Shown here in pieces: positions 1-5,849 of a stretch of DNA of 8,165 nt. The notes below the pieces were generated by a model that had not been told where the DNA came from, did no database searches, and worked only from the letters and a program-made list of their open reading frames with translations. The position numbers were made by a program, and so were the translations under genes. Every line of letters starts with the position of its first letter. The first letter of the stretch is position 1. This stretch comes from Pseudomonadota bacterium (GTDB taxonomy: Bacteria > Pseudomonadota > Gammaproteobacteria > Xanthomonadales > Xanthomonadaceae). The stretch covers positions 1-8,165 of the forward strand of contig JAEWLO010000449.1 of assembly GCA_023457475.1 (NCBI GenBank). Reading direction: 5' to 3'.

Positions 1-192
1 GCATGGATGCGGCGACCAAGCCCCCATGGGTGAAGGCGCACCGCTTGCGAGGCACTGCCTCGCGTGCGACTGAACGCCCAATCGCTGGCGATTGGGCCGA
101 GGCCCGGAGGGCGGTTTACGGCGTCCCCCGCAAACCCACACCCGACGGGCCTAAGCTGGTAGATCAGCAGCCGAGGGCTCTTCGCGAAAACC
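1..192. other. Non-coding left edge with two hairpins, possible dispersed repeat
   Basis: No convincing gene is seen here. Two perfect inverted repeats stand out: 47-52 pairs with 58-63 (GCGAGG/CCTCGC, 5-nt loop), and 76-84 pairs with 89-97 (GCCCAATCG/CGATTGGGC, 4-nt loop). Neither is followed by a T-run, so they are not obvious terminators. The outer blocks at 1-30 (ending CCAAGCCCCCATGGG) and 114-131 (GTTTACGGCGTCCCCCGC) resemble sequence I remember as a recurring intergenic motif of Xanthomonas and Stenotrophomonas genomes, where the two blocks lie closer together. The stretch lies downstream of the hydrolase gene that ends at 193. Repeat identity is from memory only. Confidence 0.4.
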
Positions 193-1335
193 TCAACCCG
201 CGCGCGCGGAAACCGCTTTGGCCATCGCCAGGCGATCGGCTTCGGCCGGGAGTTCCGGGGAGGGGCAGCGGTCGCTGGCGTGGGCATCGTGGGCCAGCCA
301 GTCATCGACGACGCTGCCCAGCAGATCCACCCGCAGCGGGAGGCTGATGTGATCTTCGTTGCGCAATTCGATGTACTGCACGCGGTCGCTGGCGGCCGCC
401 AGAGCCCTGCCCTGCTCCACCCGGACGTGCGCGTCGTTCTGGCCGTGGAGCAGCAGCACGCAGGCGCGGGTGTCGGCCACCGCGCGGGTTACATCCACGC
501 CGTTGAGATCCAGGTCGAGGCGCCTGCTGGCGGCGGCGATCACCTGGTCGATGTCCTGTCCGCCGTACATCCAGCGTCCGTACATCGCCATCGCCTGCGC
601 CCTCCACGCGGTCGGCTGCAGCGACATCAGGTGCGGGATCATGCTGCGGATCGCATCGCCGGCATTGGCAAACGACTCCATCGCCACCACCCCGGTCACC
701 CGGTCGCCGAGCTTGTCGGCGGTGAACAGCGCCGTCGCCGCACCGTAGGACACGCCGAACAGATACAGCGGGCCCTGCACTTCGCCGCGCGCCTGCAGCG
801 CATCGATCACGTCGACCACGTCGTCGGATTCAAAGGTGCCGTACCCCGAAGGACCCGCGCCGGAATGGCCATGGTTGCGCAGGTCGATGGTGACCACGCG
901 GTAGCCGCTCTGCGCGAGTTGCAGCGACCACGGCAGCATCGCGTCGCCGTTCATCATCCAACCGTGCAGCAGCACCACCGTGCCACGCGGCGCTTCCGCA
1001 ACGAAGGGCGTGGGCACGCTCAGCTGCAGGCCGGTTTCGAGCGGCAGGCCGTTGTCGTGCTGCTGAGGCAGGTACTGGTACCGCACCCCGTACTGACCGG
1101 GATCGAACGCGCGCCAGAAAATCGGAATGCCGGTACGGCCGGTAATGAGGCCATGACGATTCGGTACGCTTTCCACCGCTGCGGCGATGCGCGGCAGGTC
1201 GAGCAGGGTCGATACACCACCCGGCGCGATCAGGCGATCGCTGAGCGAGGTGGACGACGCGGAGGAATTGATGGAGGAACAGGCCGCCAGCCACAGGCCG
1301 GCTCCGGCCATCAAGAGCAGCAGGATGCGCTTCAT
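193..1335 (-). CDS. Alpha/beta-hydrolase fold lipoprotein
   Basis: A 380-aa predicted serine hydrolase anchored by lipid to an envelope membrane. The N-terminus is a lipoprotein signal (MKR, a hydrophobic stretch, then lipobox L-A-A-C with Cys19). The alpha/beta-hydrolase core runs from about residue 112 to 348. It has an oxyanion-type HGW (124-126), DLRNHGHSG (151-159), the nucleophile elbow GVSYG (194-198, Ser196), an acid in HGQNDAHV (Asp301) and a base in EDHISLP (His329), so the Ser-Asp-His triad is complete. The residue-196 elbow and the HGxxxDxxM region recall lysophospholipase or acyl-peptidase-like hydrolases, but the substrate cannot be named. The start is fixed by the signal peptide. 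No clear Shine-Dalgarno sequence precedes it, only a C-rich run; a TGTAAT box (minus strand, 1350-1355) sits close upstream, so the mRNA leader may be very short. It appears to be a single-gene unit. Confidence 0.9.
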   Translation of the reverse strand: MKRILLLLMAGAGLWLAACSSINSSASSTSLSDRLIAPGGVSTLLDLPRIAAAVESVPNRHGLITGRTGIPIFWRAFDPGQYGVRYQYLPQQHDNGLPLETGLQLSVPTPFVAEAPRGTVVLLHGWMMNGDAMLPWSLQLAQSGYRVVTIDLRNHGHSGAGPSGYGTFESDDVVDVIDALQARGEVQGPLYLFGVSYGAATALFTADKLGDRVTGVVAMESFANAGDAIRSMIPHLMSLQPTAWRAQAMAMYGRWMYGGQDIDQVIAAASRRLDLDLNGVDVTRAVADTRACVLLLHGQNDAHVRVEQGRALAAASDRVQYIELRNEDHISLPLRVDLLGSVVDDWLAHDAHASDRCPSPELPAEADRLAMAKAVSARAG

Positions 1336-1349
1336 GGGGGTGCAGAGAC

Positions 1350-1355
1350 ATTACA
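1350..1355 (-). promoter_or_regulatory. Possible -10 box for the hydrolase lipoprotein gene
   Basis: TGTAAT on the minus strand matches the TATAAT consensus at five of six positions and ends 14 nt before the ATG at 1335. No good -35 box is seen at 16-18 nt spacing. If used, transcription would begin only about 8 nt before the start codon, which fits the missing Shine-Dalgarno sequence. Weak evidence. Confidence 0.25.
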
Positions 1356-1378
1356 TGGGCCGGGCAGCGTAGCGAGTG

Positions 1379-1395
1379 GCCGCCAGCGGCTCTAC
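1379..1395 (-). repeat. Possible degenerate SMAG/REP element
   Basis: Read on the minus strand this is GTAGAGCC followed by a short palindrome (GCCGC, 2 nt, GCGGC; more realistically a 4-bp stem with a CTGG loop). The GTAG head and AGCC start match the better SMAG copy at 1460-1482, which has the same orientation with its head 87 nt away. The stem is short, so this could be chance in GC-rich DNA. Confidence 0.35.
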
Positions 1396-1459
1396 CGCAT
1401 TCCCATGACGATTAGGTGACAGCACGGGAGCGTTCAGATTGCCGGCGGTCCAGCGGTGC

Positions 1460-1482
1460 AGCCACGCAGGGCGTGGCTCTAC
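1460..1482 (-). repeat. SMAG-type REP element (GTAG head plus stem-loop)
   Basis: On the minus strand the sequence is GTAG (1482-1479) followed by a perfect 8-bp stem AGCCACGC / GCGTGGCT with a 3-nt CCT loop. This agrees with the SMAG repeats described in Stenotrophomonas maltophilia: short extragenic palindromes beginning with GTAG and mobilised by RAYT transposases. It lies in the spacer between the LysR gene and the hydrolase gene, as expected for an extragenic repeat. No RAYT gene is in the window. Confidence 0.8.
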
Positions 1483-1553
1483 GCCTTCCGGAACGATCGC
1501 GCGTATGGCCCGCGTAGCGCCCCGCCCCGCGTGGCAACCTCAACCACAACCCG

Positions 1554-2477
1554 TCACAGCCAACCCTGCATCCGGGTCCACCAGGCGGCCATATGCCCCG
1601 GCTCCTGCAGGCGCTGCCGCCACCAGCGCAGCGCCGCGCCCTCCTCGCCCGTGCGCCAGGCCAGCCAGAACGTCTCGTCCGGCTTGGGTTCCTCCACCTG
1701 CCGCACCACCAGGCGGCCCTGCGCTACCGCCACCTGCACATAGGGCTCGGGCAGGAAGCCAAATCCCAGCCCGGCGCACTGCAGGCGGAACTTGCCCAGC
1801 ATGTCCGGCACGGTGACCGTCTCCTGCCCCATCAACAGACCCACCGTGCGCGGCAGCAGGCGGCGTGCTGAATCAGCAACGGCGATGGCGCAGTGGGCTG
1901 CAAGCTGTTCCCGGCCCAAGGGCTCCGCCACGCTCGCCAGCGGGTGGTCCGGGGCGACAGCGAACACGAACCGGACCACGCCCAGCGGCTCGACCACGTA
2001 GCCACCGCCACTGGGGCCCTCGCCCGCCGCTCCGACCAGCAGGTCCGCGCGACGGTCCAGCAACGCTTCCCAGGTCCCCGAGAGCGCTTCGCTGATCAAG
2101 CGGATCCGGGTCTGTTCGGCCACCGCGCTGAAATCGCGGATGTCCTCGGCCAGCAGCGCGGGCTGGAACATCGAGTCCACCGCCAAGGTCAGCTCGGCCT
2201 CCCAGCCGGAGGCCACCCGTCGCACCCGCATTTCCAGCTCGCGGGCCGCCCGCAGCAGGTGCCGGCCTTCTTCCAGCAGCGCCACGCCGGCTTCGGTCAG
2301 CTCGGCGCGCGGCCCCACCCGGTCGAACAGCTGCACGCCCAGATCCTGCTCCAGCTTGGAGACGGTATAGGAGATCGTGGACGGCACCTTGTGCAGTTCC
2401 TTGCCGGCCGAGGCGAACGAGCCCCGGCGGTCGATGGCGTCCAGGATCTGCAGGGCGTCGAGGCTGAGCTTGAGCAT
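1554..2477 (-). CDS. LysR-family transcriptional regulator, YhaJ-like
   Basis: A 307-aa DNA-binding regulator. The N-terminal winged helix-turn-helix (about residues 6-65) has the LysR pattern LDAIDRRGSFASAGKELHK, VPSTISYTVSKLEQDLG and QLFDR. A linker helix follows, then a two-lobed effector domain (about 93-295, with SEALSGTWEALLDRRADLL and VAPDHPLA). The HTH and the GWE...SEALSGTWE region closely recall E. coli YhaJ, a LysR member reported to respond to dinitrotoluene-derived aromatics; this comparison is from memory. It is divergent from a pirin gene with 143 bp between the starts, the usual layout of a LysR regulator and its target. LysR proteins commonly repress their own gene and need a small-molecule co-inducer; the ligand is unknown. 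The ATG at 2477 gives the normal family N-terminus. No strong Shine-Dalgarno sequence is present. The gene ends about 70 nt from the SMAG repeat. Confidence 0.93.
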   Translation of the reverse strand: MLKLSLDALQILDAIDRRGSFASAGKELHKVPSTISYTVSKLEQDLGVQLFDRVGPRAELTEAGVALLEEGRHLLRAARELEMRVRRVASGWEAELTLAVDSMFQPALLAEDIRDFSAVAEQTRIRLISEALSGTWEALLDRRADLLVGAAGEGPSGGGYVVEPLGVVRFVFAVAPDHPLASVAEPLGREQLAAHCAIAVADSARRLLPRTVGLLMGQETVTVPDMLGKFRLQCAGLGFGFLPEPYVQVAVAQGRLVVRQVEEPKPDETFWLAWRTGEEGAALRWWRQRLQEPGHMAAWWTRMQGWL

Positions 2478-2497
2478 TCGAATTTTTCGATGATGGC

Positions 2498-2520
2498 TTG
2501 CAAAACTATCCGTTTTTCAA
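2498..2520. promoter_or_regulatory. Imperfect dyad, candidate LysR operator
   Basis: The arms TTGcAAAAC (2498-2506) and GTTTTtCAA (2512-2520) are reverse complements at 8 of 9 positions and are separated by TATCC. The dyad lies mid-way in the divergent lysR-pirin spacer and overlaps the proposed lysR -10 and pirin -35 boxes. That is the expected place for a LysR binding site, although a strict T-N11-A motif is not at its centre. A second perfect 7-bp inverted pair, GCTTGCA (2496-2502) and TGCAAGC (2529-2535), overlaps it. Confidence 0.5.
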
Positions 2521-2533
2521 ACCGCAGGTGCAA
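2505..2533 (-). promoter_or_regulatory. Candidate lysR promoter
   Basis: On the minus strand TTGCAC (2533-2528) is followed after 17 nt by GATAGT (2510-2505). These match sigma-70 consensus at 3/6 and 4/6. The distance to the ATG at 2477 is suitable. It overlaps the candidate operator, consistent with autoregulation. Weak matches, so tentative. Confidence 0.3.
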
Positions 2534-2542
2534 GCGGATACT
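2514..2542 (+). promoter_or_regulatory. Candidate pirin gene promoter
   Basis: TTTTCA (2514-2519) and GATACT (2537-2542) are spaced by 17 nt and match the -35 and -10 consensus at 4/6 each. The start point would be near 2549, giving a leader of about 70 nt before the ATG at 2621. The -35 overlaps the right arm of the candidate operator. Confidence 0.35.
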
Positions 2543-2607
2543 GAGCCCCAACAGGAAAGGGACACGGCCAACGCCACCCCGATCCGCCATCGAAACCATC
2601 GAACACC

Positions 2608-2613
2608 GAGGAG
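2608..2613 (+). promoter_or_regulatory. Ribosome binding site of the pirin gene
   Basis: GAGGAG lies 7 nt before the ATG at 2621 and decides this start over the in-frame ATG at 2498. Confidence 0.8.
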
Positions 2614-2620
2614 AACCATC

Positions 2621-3322
2621 ATGCTGCAGATCCGCAAGAGCGCTACCCGTGGCCAGGCCCACCATGGCTGGCTGAACTCCCAGCACACCTTCTCCTTCGC
2701 CAACTATTACGACCCGCGATACACCAGCTTCGGCCCGCTGCGCGTGATCAACGAAGACAAGGTCATCGGCGGCCAGGGCTTCGGCACCCACAGCCACAGC
2801 AACATGGAGATCGTCTCCTACGTGCGGGGCGGTGCGCTGGAGCACAAGGACTCGATGGGCACCGGCTCGGTGCTGCGCTACGGCGACGTACAGCGCATGA
2901 GCGCCGGTAGCGGGGTCAGCCACAGCGAGTTCAACCACTCGGCCGACGAAACCGTGCATTTCCTGCAGATCTGGCTGTTCCCGGACACCGAGAACATCAC
3001 CCCGAGCTACCAGGAAACCCACTTCGCCCCGGAGGCCAAGCGCGGGCAGCTGCGCCTGATCGCCTCCAAGGACGGTCGCGACGGTTCGCTGCTGATCCAT
3101 CAGGATGCCAACATCTACGCCACCATCCTCGACGGCGGCGACCGCGCCCATCTGCCCCTGGCCCCGCGTCGCGGTGCCTATGTGCAGGTGGCCCGTGGCC
3201 AGCTGCAGGTCAACGGCATCACGCTCGATACGGGTGATGCGCTGCAGATCACCGACGAGGCCCAGGTGACCCTGGAAAACGGCAACGACGCCGAAGTGCT
3301 GGTGTTCGACCTGCCGCTGTAA
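2621..3322 (+). CDS. Pirin-family bicupin (YhhW-like, putative quercetin 2,3-dioxygenase)
   Basis: A 233-aa cytoplasmic bicupin of the pirin family. The N-terminal cupin holds the signature HGWLNSQHTFSFANYYDP (residues 15-32), then GFGTHSHSNMEI (53-64) and SAGSGVSHSEFN (94-105). This supplies the four metal ligands His57, His59, His101 and Glu103, at the same numbers as in E. coli YhhW, whose structure is known and which shows quercetinase activity in vitro. The second cupin (about 135-233) has no comparable ligand set, as is usual in this family. The length equals YhhW. The ATG at 2621 has a GAGGAG Shine-Dalgarno 7 nt upstream; an in-frame ATG at 2498 would add 41 residues unlike any pirin and would lie inside the promoter region. 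Its physiological substrate is not known; roles in redox or aromatic stress are inferred from the YhaJ-like neighbour. Confidence 0.93.
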   Translation: MLQIRKSATRGQAHHGWLNSQHTFSFANYYDPRYTSFGPLRVINEDKVIGGQGFGTHSHSNMEIVSYVRGGALEHKDSMGTGSVLRYGDVQRMSAGSGVSHSEFNHSADETVHFLQIWLFPDTENITPSYQETHFAPEAKRGQLRLIASKDGRDGSLLIHQDANIYATILDGGDRAHLPLAPRRGAYVQVARGQLQVNGITLDTGDALQITDEAQVTLENGNDAEVLVFDLPL

Positions 3323-3330
3323 GCCCCATG

Positions 3331-3369
3331 GCGGGCATGGGGCCGTGCTTCCTGCACCCCCATGCCCGC
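3331..3369. terminator. Long hairpin between convergent genes, probable two-way terminator
   Basis: GCGGGCATGGGG (3331-3342) pairs perfectly over 12 bp with 3358-3369. Inside it GTGC (3345-3348) pairs with GCAC (3354-3357) across a TTCCT loop, leaving a CC bulge at 3343-3344. It lies between the stop codons of the pirin gene (3322) and the porin gene (3383), so it can serve both directions. Neither side has a good T-run, so termination may be weak, or the hairpin may act mainly by protecting 3' ends. An alternative 8-bp stem (3323-3330 with 3336-3343) competes with it. Confidence 0.65.
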
Positions 3370-3382
3370 GCCGCCTTCGTTC

Positions 3383-5125
3383 TCAGAAGCCGGTGTTGAA
3401 CTCCAGCTGGAACACATCGATCGCCAGCGGCGGGCCGGACACTTCCTTGGCCGCCATCCATTTGCCGCTCAACCAGGTGCGGTGGTCGAACATGTAGGCA
3501 CCGCCCACGTAGTAACCGCGCGCGTTGGTGCCGCCCAGGTGGAAGTTGGAATCGTTGTAGGCATCGGGCAACGCATCCGCCTCGATCCGCTTGTAGCCCA
3601 GCAGCGCCTGCCACTGGCCCTTCTGCTTGAGGTCAGCCGCACCGAAGGTGGCCTGGATCATCCATGCGGTGTCGCCACTGCGGAAGGCGTCGGCCGTGGT
3701 GGTGCCGCCTTCGCCGAAGTTGTTGACGATGCCGCCGTTGGCGCGCGCGAACATGCGGTTCTCGTCGTACGCCAGGTTGCGGATGTAGTCCGCCTCCAGG
3801 CGCATCTCCATCCGGTAGTTCAACGCCGTATCCCAGCGCAGGTTCATCGTGGCCAGGCGGAACGCCGAGGCCAGGCCCACGTACTGCGGGGTCGGCGTGT
3901 TGGCCGGGTCCAGCGGGTTGAGCGCGATGTCACGCAGCAGCATCAGCGTGTTGCCCTTCTGCATGAAGGCCGGGCGCGACCAGTCGGTGTCGCAGCCCGG
4001 TGCCCCCGCGTACAGCAGGCACGGCGAGGACACCTGGCCACTGATGTTCTTGTAGTCGTAGTACGCCATGGCGGCACGCAGGCTGTTGTTGTCGTTGAAG
4101 CGCCAGTTCACGCCGGCCTGCGCGCCACTCAGCCATTTGTTTTCGTTCTCGATCTTCACCTGGCTGTTGCCCGGCGAATTGTCCGAGGTGTACTCCAGCG
4201 GTACGACTGCCAGGTTGCCGAAGAACGATACGTTGCCCTGGCCGAGCGGCGGTGTCTGCAGGTTCGCGGCCAGGCCGTCGAAGTTCAGGTCGTTGGAGAA
4301 CAGCGTGTCGCTGGACCAGAACGGATTGCCGAAGCGGCCACCCTTGATCGTGGCCCAGTAGGTCGGTGCGTAGGACAGCCACACCTGGTCCAGCCAGATG
4401 TCTTTCTTCTCCATGCCGCCGCCCAGGGTATCGGTGGTGGACACCGGGCCACTGTTGCTGCCGCTGGCCAGGCGGATGCCCGCGCGGGTGTACTCGCTGA
4501 TCTCCGCTTCCACGCCCAGCCGCGCGCGGACGCGCCACAGGTTGCGGCGGTCCTGGCGGGTGTTGCGCAGCGGCGGCAGGTCCAGATTGGTGTTCGGGTT
4601 GGTGTCGTAGCCACTGCCGCCGTTGATCGACGCCCAGTCGATTTCGATGTCGCTGTTGCTGTCCGAATAGAAGCGCGATTCGCTGCGCACGCGCACGTCG
4701 CCGGCCACCTTGATGCGCTTGGTCCATTCGGCCACTTGGTCCGGTGAGGCCCAGCCCTGCTCGTTGGCCTGCTGCATCACGTCCTGGCGCACCTCGTCGC
4801 GGATCTCATCGCGCACGTGCTGCGGCACGTACGGCACGCGCACGTCGCCGGCTTCCAGCGCCACGCCGCCGGTGCTTGACGCCGACGCGGTGGCGGTGCG
4901 CGCTTCGGCGGCTGCCGCTTCGGCTTCAGCCTGGGCCAGCAGCGCTTGCCCATCTCCCGGGCGCAAGGCACCGCTGGCGATCAGCCCGCGGATCAGCTTG
5001 ACCATGGTGGTTTCCTGCGCGGCCATCGCCCCGGACGGGGCCGCCAGGGCCAGCAGTACGGCGCAGCACAGCAGCACCCGGCGTTTCGGGCGGAGAGTGG
5101 ACGCGGTCGGATTGCGCTTGTTCAT
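3383..5125 (-). CDS. Putative outer-membrane porin (Porin_5-like)
   Basis: A 580-aa predicted outer-membrane beta-barrel. It begins with a basic, hydrophobic signal peptide (residues 1 to about 36, ending SGAMA/A). An alpha-helical segment (about 37-137) contains MVKLIRGLIASGAL and a charged stretch VRDEIRDEVRQDVMQQ that could form a coiled coil. From about residue 138 (KRIKVAGDVRVRSESRFY) alternating polar and hydrophobic strands run to a terminal Phe in LEFNTGF, the outer-membrane assembly signal. This layout matches the family annotated 'putative porin' (Porin_5). Two cysteines close together (SPCLLYAGAPGCD) may form a disulphide in a surface loop. The reading frame is open further upstream to 5347, but the ATG at 5125 is chosen because it gives the signal peptide directly. 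It is the last gene of the exbB-exbD-tonB-like operon, 41 nt after the TonB-like gene, so it is likely an outer-membrane partner of that system. The substrate is unknown. Confidence 0.85.
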   Translation of the reverse strand: MNKRNPTASTLRPKRRVLLCCAVLLALAAPSGAMAAQETTMVKLIRGLIASGALRPGDGQALLAQAEAEAAAAEARTATASASSTGGVALEAGDVRVPYVPQHVRDEIRDEVRQDVMQQANEQGWASPDQVAEWTKRIKVAGDVRVRSESRFYSDSNSDIEIDWASINGGSGYDTNPNTNLDLPPLRNTRQDRRNLWRVRARLGVEAEISEYTRAGIRLASGSNSGPVSTTDTLGGGMEKKDIWLDQVWLSYAPTYWATIKGGRFGNPFWSSDTLFSNDLNFDGLAANLQTPPLGQGNVSFFGNLAVVPLEYTSDNSPGNSQVKIENENKWLSGAQAGVNWRFNDNNSLRAAMAYYDYKNISGQVSSPCLLYAGAPGCDTDWSRPAFMQKGNTLMLLRDIALNPLDPANTPTPQYVGLASAFRLATMNLRWDTALNYRMEMRLEADYIRNLAYDENRMFARANGGIVNNFGEGGTTTADAFRSGDTAWMIQATFGAADLKQKGQWQALLGYKRIEADALPDAYNDSNFHLGGTNARGYYVGGAYMFDHRTWLSGKWMAAKEVSGPPLAIDVFQLEFNTGF

Positions 5126-5152
5126 CACGGATCTCGCAGCAAAGGGGAGTAC

Positions 5153-5188
5153 GGAAAAGGGGGCCGTCAGCCGCCGGGGCGACGGCCC
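5153..5188 (-). terminator. Stem-loop with short T-run between tonB-like and porin genes (attenuator-like)
   Basis: On the minus strand GGGCCGTC (5188-5181) pairs perfectly with GACGGCCC (5168-5161). A further 3 bp form inside across a 1-nt bulge, with a 5-nt loop. The stem is followed by CCTTTTCC (5160-5153). The upstream arm lies in the last codons of the TonB-like gene and the stem covers its stop codon. The four-T run is short, so partial termination or transcript-end protection is more likely than a full stop, leaving some read-through to the porin gene. Confidence 0.5.
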
Positions 5189-5844
5189 GGGACCAGAACA
5201 CGGGCCGGGAAGGTCAACGAAGCCGGTGGGCGCTGCTGGACCTGGCCCAGCCGGCGCAGCGCCTCGACCACGGCCTGGTCGGCGTCGTCGTTGCCGCTGC
5301 CGCGGTTGAGCTCGACCCGGGTGATACGGCCATCCGGGTCCATCCACACATCGACATGCAGGCGGAACGCCAGGCGCTTGAGCCGGTCATCACGGGCGAT
5401 GGCCTGCTGCATCAGGTAGCTCAGGTAGCGCCCATACGTCGCATTGCCCGCGCCACCGGCACCGGTGCCGCTCATGCCGCCACCGCTGCCCGAACGGATG
5501 CCGAAGCTGTCGGTGCCGGCCTGCGCATCGGCGTCCATCGTCACCGGGTCTGAGGTGTCGGGGGTCGGCTCGGGTTCGTTGGTCGGCACCGGCTCCATCG
5601 GCTCCGGTTCCGGCACGGTGTCCTCAGGCGGTGTCTCCGGCTCCGGTGGTTGCTCCGGCGGCGGGGGTGGTGGCGGTGGGGGCGGCGGCAGGGTCAGCAT
5701 CTGCGGCGGGTTCACCACCCGGCGCGTGCTGGCGGTGTCCTTGGTCAGCAGCCACACGAAGGCCGCCACCAGCAGCAGCACCGCACCGGCGCACAGCGCG
5801 ACGGTGATCCACAGCTGACGGCGTTTGTCCGAAGAACCTGACAT
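5167..5844 (-). CDS. TonB-like energy transducer, proline-rich
   Basis: A 225-aa inner-membrane protein with a periplasmic arm. It has a basic cytoplasmic N-terminus (SDKRRQ), one membrane helix (about 11-34), eleven consecutive prolines (53-63), then a Pro/Glu-rich stretch to about 100 (EQPPEPETPPEDTVPEPEP), a Gly/Ser linker (117-134) and a globular C-terminus (about 137-220; YLSYLMQQAIARDDRLKRL, VDVWMDPDGRITRVEL) typical of the TonB C-terminal fold. Its expected role is to carry proton-motive energy from the ExbB-ExbD motor to outer-membrane barrels. Unlike E. coli TonB, the membrane helix has no histidine. The Pro/Glu-rich region lacks the lysines usual in TonB and is strongly acidic. It follows exbD by 5 nt, with AAGGCGG overlapping the exbD stop, so translation is probably coupled. 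Confidence 0.88.
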   Translation of the reverse strand: MSGSSDKRRQLWITVALCAGAVLLLVAAFVWLLTKDTASTRRVVNPPQMLTLPPPPPPPPPPPEQPPEPETPPEDTVPEPEPMEPVPTNEPEPTPDTSDPVTMDADAQAGTDSFGIRSGSGGGMSGTGAGGAGNATYGRYLSYLMQQAIARDDRLKRLAFRLHVDVWMDPDGRITRVELNRGSGNDDADQAVVEALRRLGQVQQRPPASLTFPARVLVPGRRPGG

Positions 5845-5849
5845 CCGCC

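Noticed and set aside
47..97. tRNA or small structured RNA from the two hairpins
   Set aside because: No cloverleaf, no TTC-arm sequence and no promoter or T-run; only two separate hairpins are visible.
3..347. 114-aa plus-strand open frame at the left edge
   Set aside because: It runs across hairpins and into the antisense of the hydrolase gene; low-complexity Arg/Pro-rich protein with no motif.
280..1419. 379-aa plus-strand open frame opposite the hydrolase gene
   Set aside because: The opposite strand has a lipobox and a full catalytic triad; this frame has no motif.
2498..2620. N-terminal extension of the pirin gene from an ATG at 2498
   Set aside because: The extra 41 residues do not resemble a pirin, cover the divergent promoter region, and a good Shine-Dalgarno sequence precedes the ATG at 2621.
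3362..4747. 461-aa plus-strand open frame opposite the porin gene
   Set aside because: Composition (Val, Arg, His, Gln rich) and lack of motifs show it is a shadow of the porin codons.
5126..5347. N-terminal extension of the porin frame to 5347
   Set aside because: It overlaps the TonB-like gene, is Pro/Arg-rich, and would bury the signal peptide.
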